DNA of 17,887 bases. It comes from an uncultured Blautia sp. Lineage in GTDB: Bacteria > Bacillota > Clostridia > Lachnospirales > Lachnospiraceae. Positions 8,132-14,588 of this stretch are shown here, piece by piece. The notes beneath the pieces are model-generated. The model was not told the DNA's origin and made no database searches. It was given only the letters and a program-made list of their open reading frames with translations. The DNA lies in contig CABSEJ010000055.1 of the NCBI GenBank assembly GCA_902476765.1, positions 1 to 17,887 on the forward strand, given 5' to 3'. A program made the translations under genes and the position numbers. How positions within the stretch are numbered: the first letter of the stretch is position 1; every line of letters begins with the position of its first letter.

Positions 8132-9412
8132 CTAAATGGACATGCCGACATGTCCGCTTGGGTCGTTGCCCGCAGAAATAAACTCTGCCGCCGCTTTTGC
8201 AGTGGACCAGGCTATCTGCAGATTAAAGCCTCCTGTGACAGCATCTAAATCCAGAACCTCTCCGATAAAATATAAGTCCTTCACCTGCCGGGTTTCCATG
8301 GTCTTAGGATTGATTTCCTTCACCTGCACACCGCCCTGGGTAATGATAGCCTCCCTGAAATCTCTGGTTCCCGTAATGGTAAGAGGAAAGTTTTTCACCT
8401 TTTCCAGAAAAATCCGTCTTTCCTCTCTGGTGATTTCATTTACTTTCTTTTTAGGCGGAATTCCTCCCAGCTCCAGCATAACCGGATACAGCTTTGCGGG
8501 GAACCAGCCATTTAGTACGTTCTTAAACTCCTTATTGGGGGCAGCTTCAAAATCCCGCAGAAGCCGAGTGTCTAACTGCTGCAGGGAGAGAGCGGGTTTT
8601 AAATCAATGTATCCCTCCAGAGTTTTCTTTGCCAGCCGCTTGCCCACATAGGAGCTGGCAGAAAGGACCAGAGGGCCGGAAATTCCGAAATGGGTAAACA
8701 AAAGCTCCCCGAAGTCCTGGTACAAAACCTTTTTTCCGTCTTTTATGGTAAGCTCCACATTTTTCAAAGCCAATCCCTGAAGAGCTGTCACATACTCCTC
8801 TCTGGTCTCCAGCGGCACCAGCGCCGGAAACAGGGGGCTTACCTGAAGCCCTGCCTGTCGGGCAAAAAGATAGCCGTCTCCCGTTGAACCGGTAGCCTGG
8901 TAGGAATATCCTCCGGTGGCAACAATTACCTTGTCTCCCTTTATTGCTGCTCCATCCTGAAGTCTTATCCCTGTCACCCTGGTCCCTTCCCGGGCAGGTT
9001 CCAGCAACAGTTCCTTCACCTGGGTTTTCAGATAAACCTTTACATGGCAGCGCTCCATCTCTTTTTCCAGAACACGAATCACATCAGAGGAATGGTCGGA
9101 AACAGGAAAAATTCTTCCGCCCCGCTCTTCCTTCACCTCTAATCCCAGTTCCTGAAAAAAGGCAATCGCATCCTGGTTGGTAAATCCGTAAAAAGCGCTG
9201 TAAAGAAACTTAGGATTAGAAACCGCTGATTTAAAAAATGTCTCCTGGTCGCAGGAATTTGTCAGATTACATCTGCCCTTTCCCGTAATAAACAGCTTTT
9301 TTCCCAGTTTCTCATTTTTTTCAAAAACATGAACCTCATGCCCTTTCCTTCCAAGAAAAACGGCAGCAGCCATTCCTGCCCCACCGCCTCCGATAATCAG
9401 TATTTTTGCCAC
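8132..9412 (-). CDS. NAD(P)/FAD-dependent oxidoreductase, BaiN/HI0933 family
   Basis: A 426-residue flavoprotein. The N-terminal dinucleotide-binding motif GGGGAGMAAA (from residue 8) and the signature GKLGKKLFITGKGRCNLTN-type stretch (about residues 37-53, read as overlapping pieces) are typical of the HI0933/YhiN family. The C-terminal FIGEVLDLDAVTGGF and NLQIAWSTAKAAAEF complete the FAD fold. Some members are named BaiN for a proposed role in bile-acid 7-dehydroxylation, but this gene is in a housekeeping context, so that role is not supported; the natural substrate is unknown. The start is GTG at 9410-9412 with AAGGAG 7 nt upstream. It lies 31 nt after the RpiR gene. The last ten codons contain a 7-bp inverted repeat (GGACATG/CATGTCC, 8138-8155). 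Confidence 0.88.
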   Translation of the reverse strand: MAKILIIGGGGAGMAAAVFLGRKGHEVHVFEKNEKLGKKLFITGKGRCNLTNSCDQETFFKSAVSNPKFLYSAFYGFTNQDAIAFFQELGLEVKEERGGRIFPVSDHSSDVIRVLEKEMERCHVKVYLKTQVKELLLEPAREGTRVTGIRLQDGAAIKGDKVIVATGGYSYQATGSTGDGYLFARQAGLQVSPLFPALVPLETREEYVTALQGLALKNVELTIKDGKKVLYQDFGELLFTHFGISGPLVLSASSYVGKRLAKKTLEGYIDLKPALSLQQLDTRLLRDFEAAPNKEFKNVLNGWFPAKLYPVMLELGGIPPKKKVNEITREERRIFLEKVKNFPLTITGTRDFREAIITQGGVQVKEINPKTMETRQVKDLYFIGEVLDLDAVTGGFNLQIAWSTAKAAAEFISAGNDPSGHVGMSI

Positions 9413-9443
9413 AAAAAACTCCTTTCATCCCGGGACTGTTATT

Positions 9444-10361
9444 TCATTCTGTCCTGGGCTCCAGCAGCTGAATATCGTCACTGTCTGCCAGATTGATTTC
9501 ATCACTGTTATACACCTGATATTCGTCCCATATTTTTTCCAGAGATTCCAGCGTCTCCACCACCTCAGACTGCTTTCTCATACTAAGCGCCACCACCAAA
9601 GCATTGACTACGCTAAGAGGCGCCACAAGGGAATCCACGATGGATGCCATATCGCTTCTAGCTATAAGATTACAGGAGGAATAGAGACTGATGGGAGAAT
9701 GGATACTGTCTGTAAGAGTGATAACCTTAGCCTTTCGGTTATTTGCAAATTCCAGAGCTTTCAGGGTTCGCATAGAGTATCTGGGGAAACTGATACCGAT
9801 AATCACATCTTTTTCCCCTATGTGTATCATCTGCTCAAAAAGCTCACTGGAATTGCTGGTATTTAACAGGCGCACATGGTCAAAAATCAAATTAAAATAA
9901 AATCCCATAAAATCAGCAAGAGGGGCGCAGCTTCTGATTCCCACAATATAAATGTCCCTGGCCTCCAAAAGAGTTTCAATAGCCTGCTCAAAGGCCTGGT
10001 GGTCAATTCCCTCCAAAGTCAGCTTAATTTTATCAATATCCGAGTGAAGCACCGTATCCAGTATTTCCGACTGGGGCACCTTGCCATAAGTAACCTCCAT
10101 TCTCTGGATAGAATTCAGTTTATTCCTTACCAGTTCTTCTAAAACCTTCTGAAATTCCGGATACCCTTTGTAACCCAGGTGAATGGCAAATCTCACTACT
10201 GTGGATTCACTGACTCCTACTGTTTCTCCCAGCTTAGCCGCCGTAAAAAAAGCCGCTTTATCATAATTATCTACAATATAAGAAGCCAGCTTTTTCTGGC
10301 CTTTGCTAAAGCTTTGATATTGTCTGTTTATTCTGCTGAGTAAATGTTCCGTGTTGTCCAT
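9444..10361 (-). CDS. MurR/RpiR family transcriptional regulator
   Basis: A 305-residue DNA-binding regulator. The N-terminal helix-turn-helix domain covers about residues 1-75 (FTAAKLGETVGVSESTVVRF is the HTH core, followed by LGYKGYPEFQ). A SIS sugar-phosphate-binding domain covers about residues 120-250 (DIYIVGIRSCAPLADF, DVIIGISFPRYSMRTL). The family usually senses phosphorylated sugars, but no sugar gene is in view, so the ligand and targets are unknown. I chose the second ATG (10359-10361), because the GAGGGG motif abuts the first ATG at 10367 directly and is 6 nt from the second. It is the first gene before the flavoprotein, and its predicted promoter lies on the far side of a MITE-like element. 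Confidence 0.9.
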   Translation of the reverse strand: MDNTEHLLSRINRQYQSFSKGQKKLASYIVDNYDKAAFFTAAKLGETVGVSESTVVRFAIHLGYKGYPEFQKVLEELVRNKLNSIQRMEVTYGKVPQSEILDTVLHSDIDKIKLTLEGIDHQAFEQAIETLLEARDIYIVGIRSCAPLADFMGFYFNLIFDHVRLLNTSNSSELFEQMIHIGEKDVIIGISFPRYSMRTLKALEFANNRKAKVITLTDSIHSPISLYSSCNLIARSDMASIVDSLVAPLSVVNALVVALSMRKQSEVVETLESLEKIWDEYQVYNSDEINLADSDDIQLLEPRTE

Positions 10362-10389
10362 GTCCATCCCCTCTTTGTTTATTCTTTGA

Positions 10390-10544
10390 CATGGGGCTGT
10401 GGCATTAAGATGAATTTAAGAATATTTATACATTTTATTGCTCAGTCTGCGTCGCTTTGAGCCCAAAGTCTCAAAGCTATACTCGACAAATTCGCATAAA
10501 ATGTATAAATATTCCTAATATATATTTAATGCAACAGCCCCATG
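10390..10544. mobile_element. MITE-like element, 155-bp long inverted repeat
   Basis: The ends CATGGGGCTGTGGCATTAA (10390-10408) and TTAATGCAACAGCCCCATG (10526-10544) are inverted repeats matching at 18 of 19 positions. Further in, GAATATTTATACATTTTAT (10420-10438) and its exact reverse complement (10496-10514) form a second 19-bp arm. The centre has an 8-bp stem, GCTTTGAG (10454-10461) with CTCAAAGC (10470-10477). The whole can fold into one long hairpin and encodes nothing. The outer CATG on each side could be a 4-bp target duplication or part of the repeat; because CATG is its own reverse complement, this cannot be settled from one copy. A non-autonomous transposable element is the best reading. 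A large transcription attenuator is the alternative. Confidence 0.7.
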
Positions 10545-10548
10545 GTCT

Positions 10549-10576
10549 ATCATAGCACAAAATCCGGAAAGTTTCA
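10549..10576 (-). promoter_or_regulatory. Possible promoter of the RpiR gene, abutting the MITE-like element
   Basis: Read on the minus strand, TGCTATGAT gives an extended -10 (TATGAT at 10549-10554). A poor -35 (TGAAAC, 10571-10576) lies 16 nt upstream. Transcription would begin near 10542, inside the terminal repeat of the element, so the whole 155-nt hairpin would form the 5' leader of the RpiR mRNA. The -10 is convincing in form, the -35 is not. Confidence 0.4.
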
Positions 10577-10709
10577 GCAAAAAAATCATGAAAAAATCTT
10601 CCTTTATCCAGATAGAGGATTGAAAACCTTGCACCATTTTAAAAAGAAGAAGCCCAGATATAAAATCCGAACTCCCTCTCTCTTCTTATCTCTTTTCTTA
10701 TCTTTTTTA

Positions 10710-12122
10710 TTATACCGGATATGCTCCGTTTTCTGTGTCTGCTTCTTTCGGGTCTACCTTTGTCTGCTGTGCTTCTCTGTATTTAAAGAAGTCTGTAGCC
10801 ACCTGTGGGAACAGAGCATAGGACAATACATCCTCTTCCTGCTCAGACCACTGAGCCATCTCCTGTCTCAGAGTATCCAGCTCAGGCTGAATCAAATCTG
10901 CAGGACGGCAGGTGATAACTTCTGCGTCTCCGATACATTTCTTCTGCACTTCCGGGTCAAACGGCTTTACGGTAGCGCCATATTTGCCGCTTAACACATC
11001 CTTGGTTTCCTTTGTAACCATTTTGTAGCGTTCGCCCATGATTACGTTGAACACGGCCTGTGTTCCCACAATCTGGGAAGAAGGTGTAACCAACGGAGGC
11101 TCGCCCAGGGCTTTTCTTACTCTCGGAACTTCTTCCAGAACATCGTAGAACTTGTCCTCTGCATGCTGCTCTTTTAACTGAGAGGTCAGGTTGGACAGCA
11201 TACCGCCCGGTACCTGATACAGCAGAGTCTTAATGTTTACGCCCAGGTTCTTTGGATTCAGCAGTCCGGAATCCAGGGCCTCATCACGGATAGGACGGAA
11301 GTAATCTGCGATTTCAGCCAGAAGCTGCTGATCAAAGCCAGTGTCATAAGGTGTTCCTTTGAAAGTTTCCACCATAACCTCTGTAGCCGGCTGGGAAGTA
11401 CCCAGAGCAAACGGAGACATAGCGGTGTCAATTACGTCCACACCTGCCTCTACAGCCTTTAAATAGGTCATGGAAGCCACGCCTGAAGTGTAGTGGGTGT
11501 GAAGCTGGATAGGAATATCCACGGCTTCCTTCAGGGCTGTTACCAGCTCTGTGGCTGCATAAGGAAGAAGAAGACCTGCCATATCCTTGATACAAATAGA
11601 ATTTGCACCCATATCCTCTACCTTCTTAGCCATGTCTACCCAGTAATCCAGAGTGTAAGCATCTCCCAAAGTATAGGACAGGGCAACCTGTGCATGTCCT
11701 TTCTCCTTGTTAGCTGCTTTTACAGCTGTCTGAAGATTTCTCAAATCATTCATACAGTCAAAAATACGGATAATGTCAATACCGTTTGCAACGGACTTCT
11801 GTACAAAGTATTCTACTACATCGTCTGCGTAAGGACGGTAGCCCAGAATATTCTGTCCTCTGAACAGCATCTGCAGCTTTGTATTTTTAAAGCCGTCACG
11901 GAACTTACGCAGTCTTTCCCATGGGTCTTCCTTTAAGAAACGAAGAGAAGCGTCAAAGGTAGCGCCGCCCCAGCACTCTACGGAATGATAGCCCACTTTA
12001 TCCAGTTTATCTACGATTGGCAGCATCTGCTCTGTGGTCATTCTTGTTGCAATCAGAGACTGGTGTGCGTCACGCAGAATTGTTTCAGTAATTTTAATAG
12101 GTTTTTTTACTACTTCTGCCAT
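10710..12122 (-). CDS. oadA: Oxaloacetate decarboxylase subunit alpha / transcarboxylase 5S-like carboxyltransferase, no biotin domain
   Basis: A 470-residue TIM-barrel carboxyltransferase that moves a carboxyl group between oxaloacetate (or pyruvate) and biotin. TETILRDAHQSLIATRM carries the metal ligand Asp18; CIKDMAG has Lys179, expected to be carbamylated; LHTHYTSG has His208 and His210. The conserved helical domain follows (LLYQVPGGMLSNL; VTPSSQIVGTQAV). OadA of Klebsiella has a C-terminal biotin domain; it is missing here and is supplied by the separate carrier gene at 13417-13788. The architecture thus matches the 5S subunit of transcarboxylase or PycB. I chose the start at 12122, where GGAGG lies 8 nt upstream. 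It is the last gene of the five-gene operon, 34 nt after oadB. The natural substrate (oxaloacetate or pyruvate) is inferred. Confidence 0.88.
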   Translation of the reverse strand: MAEVVKKPIKITETILRDAHQSLIATRMTTEQMLPIVDKLDKVGYHSVECWGGATFDASLRFLKEDPWERLRKFRDGFKNTKLQMLFRGQNILGYRPYADDVVEYFVQKSVANGIDIIRIFDCMNDLRNLQTAVKAANKEKGHAQVALSYTLGDAYTLDYWVDMAKKVEDMGANSICIKDMAGLLLPYAATELVTALKEAVDIPIQLHTHYTSGVASMTYLKAVEAGVDVIDTAMSPFALGTSQPATEVMVETFKGTPYDTGFDQQLLAEIADYFRPIRDEALDSGLLNPKNLGVNIKTLLYQVPGGMLSNLTSQLKEQHAEDKFYDVLEEVPRVRKALGEPPLVTPSSQIVGTQAVFNVIMGERYKMVTKETKDVLSGKYGATVKPFDPEVQKKCIGDAEVITCRPADLIQPELDTLRQEMAQWSEQEEDVLSYALFPQVATDFFKYREAQQTKVDPKEADTENGAYPV

Positions 12123-12156
12123 CTTTTTTTCCTCCATTTTTATTCACTCTATGGCT

Positions 12157-13303
12157 TTATACACCAAAGATAGCCATAAATGTTCCTGCCGCAACGGCCG
12201 TACCGATAACACCTGCAACGTTTGGTCCCATTGCATGCATCAGCAGGAAGTTGGTGGGGTCTGCCTCAGCTCCCACCTTCTGGGATACACGGGCAGCCAT
12301 AGGAACTGCAGATACACCTGCAGAACCAATCAGTGGGTTTATCTTGCCATGTGTCAGCTTGCACATCAGTTTTCCAAGGAGAACGCCTCCTGCTGTACCG
12401 AATGCAAAAGCTACCAGACCCAGGATTACAATCTTGATAGTATCCATCTTTAAGAAAGCCTCTGCACTTGTAGAAGCACCTACAGAGGTTCCCAGAAGGA
12501 TAACTACGATATACATCAGGGCATTGGAAGCTGTCTCTCAACTGCTTAACCACACCGGATTCACGGAACAGGTTACCAAGCATCAGCATACCTACCAGAG
12601 GCGCTGTTGTAGGCAGAATCAGACAAACAACAACTGTAATAACGATTGGGAACAGAATCTTTTCCAGCTTGGAAACCGGACGAAGCTGCTCCATCTTAAT
12701 CTTTCTCTCCTCTTCTGTTGTAAGGAGTTTCATAATCGGTGGCTGAATAATCGGCACCAGAGACATGTAGGAATATGCGGCCACCGCAATAGCACCCATA
12801 AGTCCTGACTGTCCCAGTTTACCTGCCAGGAAAATAGAGGTAGGTCCGTCAGCTCCTCCGATAATGGAAATAGCTGCAGCAGCCTTTCCGTTGAATCCCA
12901 TGAAGATTGCCAGGAAATAAGCTACATAGATACCCAACTGTGCAGCCGCACCCATAAGGAAACTCTTGGGATTGGCAATCAGAGGACCGAAATCGGTCAT
13001 GGCGCCTACACCCAGGAAAATCAGGGACGGAAGCACGCTCCACTCATCCAGGATATAGAAGATATGGAGAAGTCCGGCCACGCCGTTAGAGGTCTCCTCC
13101 GCACTGGCCATAATATCCGGATAGATATTTACTAAAAGCATACCAAACGCAATGGGCACAAGCAGAAGTGGTTCAAATCCCATTTTAATAGCCAGGAACA
13201 AAAAGATAAAGGCCACTAAAATCATTATCAGATTTCCCACTGTCAGATTCATAAAAGCTGTCTGCCCAATCAGGTTTGACACTACATCTGCAATGTTAGT
13301 CAT
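12157..13303 (-). pseudogene. oadB: Na+-pumping decarboxylase subunit beta (OadB), frameshifted
   Basis: The membrane subunit that decarboxylates carboxybiotin and exports Na+. The first 255 residues are in one frame and include GGADGPTSIF with Asp152, equivalent to the Na+-binding Asp203 of Klebsiella OadB. The last 119 residues are in another frame and contain NPLIGSAGVSAVPMAARVS, with counterparts of Asn373, Gly377, Ser382 and Arg389. The break is at a (GA)3 repeat at 12534-12539 on the minus strand. Adding one GA unit rejoins the frames as VVKQL-RE-TASNAL and gives 382 residues, a normal length. No other damage is visible. This is therefore a fresh 2-bp deletion, a phase-variable repeat or a sequencing error. 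The start at 13303 has GGGAGG 7 nt upstream. Confidence 0.88.
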
Positions 13304-13331
13304 TTTTTTACCTCCCATTTATTTATTCAGG

Positions 13332-13364
13332 ACAACAGAAAACCCTGTAAAGTTCTTCTGTTGT
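13332..13364 (-). other. Stem-loop upstream of oadB
   Basis: ACAACAGAA (13332-13340) pairs perfectly with TTCTGTTGT (13356-13364), and the stem can extend by AAC/GTT past a one-base bulge. No T-run follows on the minus strand, so termination is unlikely. It lies in the unusually long 113-nt gap between the biotin carrier and oadB and may guide mRNA processing or protect an end. Confidence 0.45.
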
Positions 13365-13370
13365 TTTCTC

Positions 13371-13386
13371 GCAGGCGTTTGCCTGC
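13371..13386 (-). other. GC-rich hairpin downstream of the biotin carrier gene
   Basis: GCAGGC and GCCTGC form a perfect 6-bp stem with a 4-nt loop, 30 nt after the biotin carrier stop. It is the first of two stem-loops in this gap. As no T-run follows, a stabilising or processing hairpin for the upstream message is more likely than a terminator. Confidence 0.45.
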
Positions 13387-13416
13387 CATTGGGAATTTAC
13401 ACGGCGTATGCAAATT

Positions 13417-13788
13417 CTAGTTCATGGATGCCAGTACGTCACCGTTTTCCACAGAATCGCCTACTGCCACATTGATACCTGCAACAGTTCCGTCCTGAGG
13501 AGCTACAACAGGAATTTCCATCTTCATAGCTTCCAGAACCACGATTGCATCACCGGCCTTTACAGCCTGGCCTACATTTGCCTCTACCTTGCAAACCTTA
13601 CCTGGTACAGATGCTTTTACTTCAATTGCTCCGGCTGCAGCCGCTGCTGCAGGTTTTGCTGCTGGAGCTGCCTTGGGGGCTGCTTTTGGAGCTGCCTTAG
13701 GGGCTGCTGCAGGAGCAGGGCTTCCTGCGCCCTCTTCTACTGTTACGTCATATGCAACGCCATTTACTGTGATTGTATAAGATTTCAT
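13417..13788 (-). CDS. Biotin carboxyl carrier protein of the decarboxylase (GcdC/MmdC/1.3S-like)
   Basis: A 123-residue biotin carrier. Residues 1-20 form a short beta-rich N-terminus, residues 23-53 an Ala/Pro/Lys linker with three near-identical APKA units, and residues 55-123 the biotinyl domain. EAMKM at 86-90 contains the biotinylated Lys89, and ASVPGKVCKV begins the domain. It should shuttle a carboxyl group from the two carboxyltransferases in this operon to the OadB pump. It is too short for a full BCCP of acetyl-CoA carboxylase, and its location between oadG and oadB settles the assignment. The ATG has GGAGG 8 nt upstream and lies 24 nt after the oadG-like stop. Confidence 0.93.
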   Translation of the reverse strand: MKSYTITVNGVAYDVTVEEGAGSPAPAAAPKAAPKAAPKAAPAAKPAAAAAAGAIEVKASVPGKVCKVEANVGQAVKAGDAIVVLEAMKMEIPVVAPQDGTVAGINVAVGDSVENGDVLASMN

Positions 13789-13812
13789 ATTTATATCCTC
13801 CTATGACTTATT

Positions 13813-14574
13813 CTATCGCCAATTGTTTTTCTTTGATTTTCTGATAGAGCGCACTACAAATCCGTCCGTTGACATGTTTTCGGAAGCTGCAATAGCTGCC
13901 GCAATCACTGCCACCAGGGCTCCGTCGTCTGCCAGCTCCTCCTCTTCCACAGGCTCAGCAGGTGCAGGAGCCGCAGGTACTGGTACAGGAGCCGGTTCCT
14001 GGTTTTTCTTCTTTCCGAAGGAATCCACCCAAACCGGAACGTATTTCAGAAGAGAAATAACGAACGTCAGGAACACCAGGATAACAAACACAGTTCCCAG
14101 ACCTACTACGGTATTCATGCCGGCTGACTGCAGTTTCTCAGCAGTAGTGTAAACCTTACTGAAGCCAATACTTTCCGGCTGCAGTTTCATATCGTAAACC
14201 ATTTCGATTTCTGCAGCTCCGTTTTCGAAGGTTCCGTCCAGCTCCACCACATAATTGGTGCCGTCTTTCTTCACTGCGTCCTCCGGTGCAACGTCTTCAT
14301 ACCCAACATAAGCTCCCAGCTCTTCCTGAGAATCCATCCAGGAAGTAAAGGCTGCCTTTGTAAAGTCATCCATACCCGGATTTTCTTCTATGGCCTGCTC
14401 CATAGTAGCCGCATCGTAGGCCACCAGAGTTTCAACAGTGCCTGTGGTAGTCATATACAGGTTCTCCATCACAGTAGCGTTGATTCCCTCTTCATCTGAA
14501 CCGCAGGCTGACAGCGAAAGTGCAAGAACTCCGATTGATACTAATCCACCTAATTTTTTCCATGTATGCTTCAT
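13813..14574 (-). CDS. OadG-family subunit with lipoprotein-type N-terminal domain
   Basis: A 253-residue protein built from two parts. It begins with a lipoprotein signal (Lys-rich start, hydrophobic stretch, lipobox LSAC with Cys24) and an extracytoplasmic domain of about 125 residues with no motif known to me. Then comes an OadG-like unit: one membrane helix at about 153-178 (GMNTVVGLGTVFVILVFLTF is its first part), a Pro/Ala/Glu linker, and the C-terminal signature ALVAVIAAAIAASEN / GFVVRSIRKSK. Classical OadG is only about 80-100 residues and has no outer domain. OadG anchors the carboxyltransferase to the OadB pump and, in Klebsiella, binds Zn2+. I chose ATG 14572-14574 (GAGGTG 6 nt upstream) over a GTG at 14583. 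It lies 14 nt after the mmdA-like stop. Confidence 0.83.
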   Translation of the reverse strand: MKHTWKKLGGLVSIGVLALSLSACGSDEEGINATVMENLYMTTTGTVETLVAYDAATMEQAIEENPGMDDFTKAAFTSWMDSQEELGAYVGYEDVAPEDAVKKDGTNYVVELDGTFENGAAEIEMVYDMKLQPESIGFSKVYTTAEKLQSAGMNTVVGLGTVFVILVFLTFVISLLKYVPVWVDSFGKKKNQEPAPVPVPAAPAPAEPVEEEELADDGALVAVIAAAIAASENMSTDGFVVRSIRKSKKNNWR

Positions 14575-14588
14575 ATGCCTCACCTCGC

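Larger units (their letters stand above)
10362..10709. other. Gene-free spacer between the OadA-like gene and the RpiR gene
   Basis: These about 348 nt hold a 155-bp MITE-like inverted repeat (10390-10544) and, just beyond it, a possible minus-strand promoter (10549-10576). The part next to the OadA-like stop (10577-10709) is AT- and pyrimidine-rich on the plus strand. I see no stem followed by a T-run there, so the end of the decarboxylase operon has no recognisable intrinsic terminator. A plus-strand open frame across the area is not credible as a gene. Confidence 0.6.

Noticed and set aside
8132..9412. Evidence for a bile-acid 7-dehydroxylation (bai) operon
   Set aside because: Only a BaiN-type flavoprotein is present, in a cmk-ispH-rpsA context; no other bai gene is nearby and the family is widespread.
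10542..10994. A 150-codon plus-strand open frame starting at the edge of the MITE-like element
   Set aside because: It runs antisense into the end of the OadA-like gene and is rich in Phe, Leu, Ser and Cys from pyrimidine-rich DNA; no ribosome binding site is seen.
12157..12516. A separate 119-codon gene from an ATG at 12516
   Set aside because: Its residues are the C-terminal part of OadB and continue from the frame upstream once one GA unit is restored; the ATG has no ribosome binding site.
13589..14152. Ala- and Gly-rich plus-strand open frames
   Set aside because: They are antisense to the Ala/Pro linkers of the biotin carrier and the OadG-like protein; low complexity explains their length.
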